A program made the position numbers and the translations under genes. Of a stretch of 64,000 nucleotides of DNA, positions 57,247 through 64,000 are shown in pieces (position 1 is the stretch's first letter; the number at the start of each line of letters is the position of its first letter). Location of the stretch: positions 792,129 through 856,128 of the forward strand of contig MU130497.1 in the NCBI GenBank assembly GCA_015039465.1. The letters are read 5' to 3'. Under the pieces are notes generated by a model. It saw nothing but the letters and a program-made list of their open reading frames with translations. It had not been told where the DNA came from and did no database searches. Origin of the DNA: Phlegmacium glaucopus. Taxonomy: Eukaryota > Basidiomycota > Agaricomycetes > Agaricales > Cortinariaceae.

Positions 57247-58812
57247 TTTTGTTTAACATATATTAAAAGAAACGAACAACAAAGAAAAAAAAAAAAAAAA
57301 AAACAAACATATATTTTTATCACAAAAGAACTGAAACAAACACCTGTCTTCATTCCGTTGCCTTCTTTTTTCCCCTCCTGGTTTTTCTGTACCTTCCCTT
57401 TTCTCTTTGTTCCTTTCCTTACCTTTTCGTTATCCTGCCTTTCCCTTTGTTCCCTCGTTTTCTCCACCACAACATACGGTCTTATTTGTACCTTACAAAA
57501 AAACCTTCCGCCAAGTCTCTGGCGCTCCACCAGTTTCTTTAGGTACTCCTAACTCAGGACCCCTGTCCTGTCCCGTCCCTCAACGTGCTACAAACCAAAA
57601 CCTTGCACCCGTATACCACGCTCAAACCTTGTTGAAGGGTCTATCCTATCCTTCTGCACCAACTCCGGCGACGTCTTGTTGATCGTTGGAGTTGGCCTTA
57701 CTTACCTTGCCGTTTCGTAACCGAGGAAGCCTTGTCTAACGGGAATACATTCGACGTCGTCTGTGATTCCTTTTAAATCCTCACCAGTTACTGAAACCTT
57801 GTTTGTCTTTTTCTTACCTTTCACCAGGGCCTTATTGTAGTTCTCCTCAAAGCAGGAGACTAAAGTGCCTTGGGCATAGCCTGTATTATTACAGTTTATG
57901 GCCTGTTCCCCGGATCCATCTTTACCTTTGCCCTTGACCTTCCTATTTTTATGCCGGAGCCTTTCAATGTGACGATAGCTGGGTTAGTTAGTTGCCTAAT
58001 ACATCCCACTCGGTCAGTTCGGGTTCATGTCCTCCTTTTAGACTTAGGTCGAACCAAAAATTATTTTGGGCCTAAATCACCTACCTTGGTGTTCGTTTGA
58101 CTTGCCTTTGTTCTTGCCTTGGTTACCATCGTACCTATTTGTACGGGCCTCTACTCGGTATTATTTTACCTTAGAGTAGTCTCCTTAGGCTTTTATTAGC
58201 CTTCTTTTTCCTTTTCGCCTCCTTAGGTTTTTATTAACCTTCTTTTCCTTTTCGTCTCTTACCTTTTTTACCTTTTCGACTCTAAGCCTTTTACTTCTTT
58301 TTCTTCTCTTTGTTTTTTGACACACCCATAGACCTCTCTGATAACGTATCCTTACGTTGTTTAAGTCGTGTCCCCGAGAGTGTTTAGTGGCAGACACGAC
58401 GTTGGTCGCTCAACGAATCAGAAAAAGGAAGAGGCTTGGCCTCAGGAAGCCGCATCGGTCTTGCCTCAGTCCTTGCCTTTACCTTTAACGCAGCACTTAT
58501 ATTTATATTCTATATTTCGGTTGCAATTCCTTTTATATTTAAAGTACTCGAACTTGTATGTTTTCCCTTAGTTCAAATATCAGCCTAGTTTCCTCCTCCT
58601 AGTCATCCTCTAAGTTCCTGCAACTTCCAGTTCCACTCCATTCCGTTCTTACTCCGAAATTAGGACACAAAGGTTTAGGGTAGCACAGCACATACGCTGA
58701 GGCTATAGTCCTTTCCTGTTCTGTGGTTCTGTTCCGATCAGACTCCGTCCAATCCAGTTTACTCCAATGTTTTACTCCAATGTTTTCCCTTTGTTCTAAA
58801 CTTAACACATCC

Positions 58813-59186
58813 CATAAATAAGACAGGGCAAACATTACTCACTTGGAGTCATCCCAGAATGTGTCAGAAGAGCTCCTGAAATAGAGCTGGCACTGGAAAG
58901 AAAAGCTTTCAGTTTATTAGGGTCCCTACCCATGAAGGGTTCAGGCTCCCTAAGTCTGCCAGCAAGACTTGGCTGATGACTTCCTGAAGGAATTTAAAGT
59001 GGAAACAAGATCATTTAAAGGAAAAGATGGAGACTCAGCTTCTTCCATAGAACTCCAAGGCTCATTATTTTGAAGAGTCTCTTCAACTATGGCTGGTTCA
59101 GGAGTCTGCCTGGGGGTGTGATCTTCAGACATATCTTCTGGCATTGGTAAAGAAGTTTTGGATTTTAATTTGGAATGAGTTTGCAT
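58813..59186 (-). pseudogene. Ty3/gypsy gag, N-terminal part
   Basis: Minus strand from ATG 59186: MQTHSKLKSKTSLPMPED, then an Ala/Glu/Pro-rich leader, a stop in the SAKSCWQT region and the continuation WVGTLI...KLKAFLSSASSISGALL. It joins to the part at 53170-54283 once the CATCC-flanked insertion is removed. Confidence 0.75.
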
Positions 59187-59218
59187 AGAAGGAGTGGGTG
59201 AGAAGTTTCAAATATACT

Positions 59219-59782
59219 GTTAAGTTAAGGGAAAATGTCAGACTGAATCCAGAATGGAACCAGACTGTAATGGAAAGGACTTTGGCCTCAGTATATGTGC
59301 TGTGCCGCCCAGCTCCTACAATGTCCTGATTTTGGAACCAGAAGAAAGAGGAATAAAATGGAAAGCCTCAAGGACTTAGAGGATGATCAAGAGAGGAGAA
59401 CTAAGTTGATATTTGAAACTGGGGAAAACATACAAGTCTTGGGTACTTAAATAATAACAAGGAATAGAAACCAAATATAAAAGATAAATATAAAAGTGCT
59501 GTGCTCTGCTCCCAAAAGTCCTGCATTCTTGGGTGAATAATCTGATGCAGGTGTGCTGACTGATAATGGGAAAGTGCTGACAAAGATATAGTTGTTATGG
59601 TGACAATGAGGGGAACAGGCTTGGAGTAGTACCAGAGGGGCTGGAATGATACAGAGAACCTTCGGACCTGGTTGGAGGAATAATACCGGATGTAAGGGGA
59701 AGCATTGGTATGGATGGAGTGCAGACTACCAGAGACAGCTCTGATGGAGCTGGACCAGAGTAATGCATGATGGAATGTAACA
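59219..59782 (-). repeat. 5' LTR of the gag-bearing gypsy copy
   Basis: The plus strand shows TGTTAAGTTAAGGG...GGAATGTAACA, 33 bp from the gag start. The last ~95 bp are repeated once more at 59783-59876. No TSD was found. Confidence 0.75.
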
Positions 59783-59876
59783 GTTCTGGATGTAAGGGAA
59801 AGCACTAGTATGGATAGAGTGCAGACTACCAGAGACAGCTCTGACAGAGCCAGACCAGAGTAACACTGATGAACAT

Positions 59877-62616
59877 TACTAAATCCTACTTGCACATATT
59901 CATTTTCCTTCTGTTTCAGTCTCACTTAGTATTCTTTTCTAGTCTTGCTTCATCTGCTCACATATTTACTGATGCAAATAACTTGCATAGAGTTACACCT
60001 CTAGTGGCTGTCACATGTGCAGTCACACATTGTGTCACAGGTTTCATATTGTTTTATATCTTTGGGCTTTTCTTTTCATATTGTCTTTTTCTTTGCTTCT
60101 GTTTAATAATCTGTTAGCTGATTCTATTGTGCCTTATAGTTCTGACAGCATGCAAGATTTTATTTATTACAGCTGTGTCATTTTACTCCACTCTGCTTTA
60201 TCAGTTTTACATTTCATTAGTATTTGACAGTGACAGCTGTTGTTTCATCCTATGTTCCATACTTTGACAATGTTCTGCGGGTCTAACTTCTTTTAGTCTA
60301 TACAAACTTAGTATAAAATGCCTATAGGGAATGCAGAGAAAAACACAAATTTTTACCACCTTTACTTTCACACTAAGAAGCTTTATCTCAACAAGCAATA
60401 TTTCACAAAGTATATTAGCAACCTCCTACACACATTTTCATATACTGCATGCATAAGACCCAACCTCCTTACACAGATCCCCTTTTTCTTCCCTACCTTT
60501 AATCCACTTTTCACACACTCAACTTGAGACATTTCACTATAACTAGACTTAGTGGTTAGGCCATCTAAAACCCCAAACTCACAACACTGTTGAATAAACA
60601 AACTGTATGTAATATCAATCATGCCCATCTTCCCTCTGTTTCCTATTTATTTCATTTCTTTGTCTCATGATCACCTTGTGTGACCATTAACCATAACTGT
60701 AGCTCTCTGAGAATGGAGAGGACTTAGTGTGCTTATACTTGATGTTTTGTAGTATCACCTCAGTCTATTTTACTGAGACTGAGGTCAGTACTTATATTAC
60801 CTATCTCAACAACAAAGACTTACAAACAATATTAGTCTATTTTACCACGACTGAGTATACTATTGTTCTATAAACACATATGTTTCTGCTTGACTAAGTT
60901 AAAGCTTTCCAAGTGTATCAATGCATGACAGAATGTAACAATGCTGAAGCATTGAGCTGAATAAAATGGTGCTCAAAGGTCAAAGTAGACTGCATTATAG
61001 AGTTCTTCACAGCCCAAATCACATGCACAAATGATATTTATTCAAATTCCTTTACCTTTCTATACCATGCCTCATAAAAAGCTATTGGTAGGCTCAAAAT
61101 ACACACCACAATCTCAAACATTGTGTCCATCTATCAAACTGAAGTTCTTGACCTCTCATCAACTGAAGTTTTAATCAATTGACATTCCACTTTGAGTTGT
61201 TCACCACATCAAACAGGCATCAAATGAGATTGGTGAAGTACAGAAATAGGACTGCAACTGGAAGTAGTACTTGGAAGTTCAGTCTCAAGACTGAAAAAAA
61301 AACACAACCAAAATGTTTCCAAGCATGTACCTATAAGATAAAAGAACTTTTGCTTATAAGAAACTTGTGGGTGAGGGCCATTGCTCCACATGGCATGTAC
61401 AAGTCCCATCAAAAAATGATGTCATAAGTCTAGGTATAAGGGTAGAGGGGATGATGCATACCTTCCTATAGCACAAGCACCTACCAACCATATTCAAACC
61501 TGTACCTAATGGATTTATGCATGTTGCATTGCCTTCCAGTCACCAGTGGTTTTATATACTGAAAGCCTAACCAATCTCAATGAAAGAGTCATTAGATTGG
61601 ACCAATGAAAGCCAAGTTTGAGCCAAGTTCAAGTTTGTGTGGCAAAAAGCCCATCAACCATCATCACGTGCAATCACGGAAGTTACCGGACACTCAAGTG
61701 TTACCTTGAAAGTCCCGCTTATAAGAACGAGTCCCTAAAGGGGACTCGTAATATAGTTGACATCACACAAGACCAGTACACTTTAGAAACACAGAAAAGA
61801 AACGGTAACATATCTATATAGAATGGGATGTCGCGCCTGGGAACGTCAGGGGTATCAATGATGCCGGATTTATTTCTAAGGATTTGTAATAATTTTGATA
61901 ATTGGTCAGCCGCTCCCACACCTTCGTCCCATTATACTGTTAGCCCAGTGTCACAAACGTCACATTGATGACAAAGCTCTGCCTTTTTCGGTCAACTCTG
62001 CCAATCTGCTGATGCTGATATGATAACAGCTCTTCCTTTCTTTCCTCCACTCCTCACAGTTGTTCTGGGGCTCTGTTCAAAAGCCCCTCTTCCTCTATAC
62101 TCTTAAGAGACCCGGATCCCAGGGTTAAGGGAGTGTGTGAGGGTGATTATCCCTAGCCCTTGCACATTAAACAGAGCCTTTACAGGGACCTAAACACTGT
62201 TGAAGTGTTAGCTGTAGTATAGTTTTTCTGTATCCCCTGGCATTGGGTGGCCCACTTGGGTGAATACCGCTGGGAAGGTTGACTGTTAGTAGTCTTCACC
62301 TGGGACAACCATTCGGACCCTGGGTTAGTGTAGTTTGGTAGTTAGTAAAAAAACAAAAAAAAGTAGAATAGTAGCAGTGTCAAGTGGCTGTTGACTTGAA
62401 CTGCTTCATCATTCCCAGCTCTTCCTCTTTTCAGGTTACTCAGCTGCTTGGAAAGACAGAGCATTCTGTAGGAAATTCCTCCATTTCAATTTTTTTCTTT
62501 TTTTAAAAAAAACTTTAAAAAAATGTATGTTTTTTGTTGATTGAATATTAATTGAATATTAATTATTATTATTATACAGGGATCAAACACATCCATCTAC
62601 TCCAGAAGACATCAGA
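59877..62616. other. AT-rich spacer, no gene recognised
   Basis: Only short ORFs without domains. GC content is higher around 61630-61930 and 62040-62330, so these may be fragments of other elements, but I cannot type them. Confidence 0.45.
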
Positions 62617-64000
62617 ATGGCTGAGTCAGATGCTATGTATGTGTTTTATTTCAATCTTTAACTTTTTAAAATTTTAATTAATATTAATTTTTATAGGGAT
62701 AGAGACCAAACACCTCAAACTACCCCAGAACGAGTTCGAACAACTGCACAACGGAATGAGCGTGATCAAAGGTTTCTTGAGAGTCCTGAATATCGAAGAA
62801 TTCCTACTGCACCTGCACCTGCACCTATCCCTCCTCCCTTTATTGTTCCTGCTGCTCCTTCTACATGTTATTCCCATCTTCCTCCTGCTTTAGCTGCAGC
62901 ATATGATGCATTGCCTCCTTTTCCCCAGCGTGGTAGAGGTAGAGGTAGAGGTAGAGGTAGAGGTCATGCTCCTGATTTGGCTCCAGCATTTGATCCATTG
63001 CCTGCCAGAGGTAGAGCCAGAGGTAGAGGTAGAGGTCATGCTCCTGCTCCTGCTCCTGCCCCTGTTCCATTGCCATTTCATGAACTTGCAGTTCAATATG
63101 CTGCTCTTCCACACCCTGCTGTAAGTTTGATTATTCAAATATATAATAATTCAACTAATTATTTTATATTAAATTTAGTTTATTCCTCCACATGCTCCTC
63201 TGCCATTTGCTGAAATTGCTCAGCAATATGCTGCTCTTCCTCCTGTATGTTTTTATGTTTATTTTATTTAATATTATGAAACTAATTGTTGACATCACAT
63301 TTAGGTTTTTCCTCCTGCTTCTTCATTTCATTCACCATCACCATCACCACCTCCACCTGCTCTTCCTCTATTACAACCTCAACCTCACATTCCACCACAG
63401 CATATGAATGTACAAGCTGCTATGGAGGAGGCCGAAAGACATGATCAAAGGTGGATACAACAACAGCTGCAGAGAAATCAGCAGCAGCAGAATAGGAATA
63501 GTCAAGTCCATCAGCCTCAGATTATTAATCCCAATCCTCCACCTTCACCTCACATTCCACCACAGCAGATAGTAGATGTACAGGCTGCTATGGAGGAGGC
63601 TCAAGGGCGAGATGATAAATGGATTCAACAAATGCATAATCTATGGAGAAATGAGAGGCAGGCACGTGAGGAGCGTCAACATGATGAGCAACAAGAGGAC
63701 AATGAAAGATGGGATGAACAGAGGGATTTATGGGAAAGACAGATCAGATCAGAAAATGTTACCAATAATACATCTAGACACAATATTCAAATATATCAGA
63801 GTCAGATGGTTAATGATACTTCTGCACATCTCCCATATCTACCCCCTCCTCCATCTCCTCCTCCATCTCCATCTCCACCTTCATCACGATCTCCATCACC
63901 TGCTCCTGTATCCAGAAGAGGCCGTCGCCATGCCAGAAATAGAAATAGAATCAGGAATAGAGATGCAAGGACTCCGAGGACTGTACACTCCCCCACATAC
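62617..64000 (+). CDS. Pro/Gln/RG-rich protein, probably transposon-encoded, cut by window end
   Basis: ATG 62617; exons 62617-62636, 62697-63120, 63179-63244 and 63305-64000 (open). The joined frame has no stop. It reads MAESDAMDRDQTPQTTPERV, RRIPTAPAPAPIPPP, a GRGRGRGRGRG run (about 62932-62964) and a second RG run. Two repeated modules follow (LPFHELAVQYAALP and LPFAEIAQQYAALP), then two copies of VQAAMEEA separated by Gln-rich sequence, a charged helix (NERQAREERQHDEQQ) and a Pro/Ser then Arg-rich tail. No catalytic domain is visible. Pro/Ala-rich leaders like this precede the Helitron N-terminal domain in mushrooms, but that link is only a guess. The last codons (ACTCCCCCAC) coincide with a transposon end. 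Confidence 0.6.
63980..64000. mobile_element. Terminus of a CTCCCCCAC-type element at the window edge
   Basis: CTGTACACTCCCCCACATAC resembles the left ends at 35597 and 48552. Only the first ~20 bp are inside the window. Confidence 0.5.

Larger units (their letters stand above)
54423..58486. other. Plain (non-reversed) complement block
   Basis: Replace every base by its partner and keep the order. 54661-54720 then matches 54061-54120 at 57 of 60 positions. About 54500-54720 then matches the gag at 53305-54120 (without the hAT). 54961-55260 then matches 58882-59186. 55295-55610 then matches the LTR start at 59219, and 55920-56058 the LTR end. Read conventionally on either strand, the block matches nothing nearby. 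All ORFs predicted in it by ordinary six-frame reading, including long Leu/Pro/Phe-rich ones near 56155-57552, are therefore artefacts. Borders are placed where LTR homology stops, accurate to a few bases. Confidence 0.95.
54284..58807. mobile_element. LTR unit inserted in gag; both ends normal, interior anomalous
   Basis: Perfect 5-bp TSD CATCC (54279-54283 and 58808-58812) around TGTTACATTCC...CTAAACTTAACA. The two outer pieces, 54284-54422 (end of the LTR) and about 58487-58807 (start of the LTR), are ordinary reverse-complement LTR sequence of the family seen at 59219. Together they lack only the middle ~140 bp of one LTR, which is replaced by the plain-complement block. Confidence 0.85.

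Noticed and set aside
56155..57552. Long plus-strand ORFs of 160-270 residues rich in Leu, Tyr, Pro, Ser and Phe, and matching minus-strand Glu/Arg-rich ORFs
   Set aside because: They lie in the plain-complement block. The sensible protein appears only after complementing without reversal; the conventional ORFs are composition artefacts of A/G-rich coding sequence.
54284..58807. Ordinary full-length retrotransposon nested in gag
   Set aside because: The ends and TSD fit, but the interior is not the reverse complement of gag/pol. It is a plain complement and includes a second full LTR and a foreign gene.

Overview
The window looks like nuclear DNA of an Agaricomycete-type basidiomycete. Genes are intron-dense, with introns of roughly 35-79 nt and recognisable GT...AG sites. 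The recognisable products are fungal: an exomer (ChAP) subunit, TOK-type K+ channels, D-amino-acid oxidases, an oxysterol-binding protein and a CYP63-like P450. I cannot name the species.

Left half (1-29.7 kb), gene territory: exomer ChAP gene (minus, cut by the window start); a small mariner-like element and an uncertain membrane-protein gene with an element in one intron (2.3-5.0 kb); two tandem TOK-type two-pore K+ channel genes (5.07-7.87 and 9.90-12.71 kb); two tandem D-amino-acid oxidase genes (14.62-16.21 and 18.19-19.62 kb) with tRNA-Gly(UCC) between them; an OSBP gene (19.87-21.85); a cytochrome P450 (minus, 22.9-25.8); a conserved multispan membrane protein (minus, 26.1-27.6); tRNA-Val(UAC); and a single-pass mucin-like surface protein (27.98-29.66).

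Right half (30-64 kb), a dense transposon graveyard. Many insertions can be dated relative to each other because their target-site duplications (TSDs) are still readable: LTRs with 5-bp TSDs, hAT-type elements with 8-bp TSDs, a Tc1/mariner element flanked by TA, and a family with CTTTAC-CTCCCCCAC ends. A 5.55-kb hAT element (32245-37798) holds at least six other insertions, including a perfect 36-bp palindrome that is nothing but two fused hAT ends with its own 8-bp TSD. A Ty3/gypsy gag (minus, 53.2-59.2 kb) is split by a hAT element and by an LTR unit. A proline/RG-rich ORF runs off the right edge.

Main finding: about 4.06 kb (54423-58486) is the plain, non-reversed complement of normal DNA. 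Complemented base by base without reversal, it aligns left to right with the neighbouring gypsy gag and LTR (57 of 60 bases for 54661-54720 against 54061-54120), and it shows a spliced gene with a cysteine cluster. No known DNA rearrangement makes such a block, because inversion gives the reverse complement. A data or assembly error is therefore the leading explanation, but the observation itself is unambiguous and every conventional ORF called inside the block is spurious.
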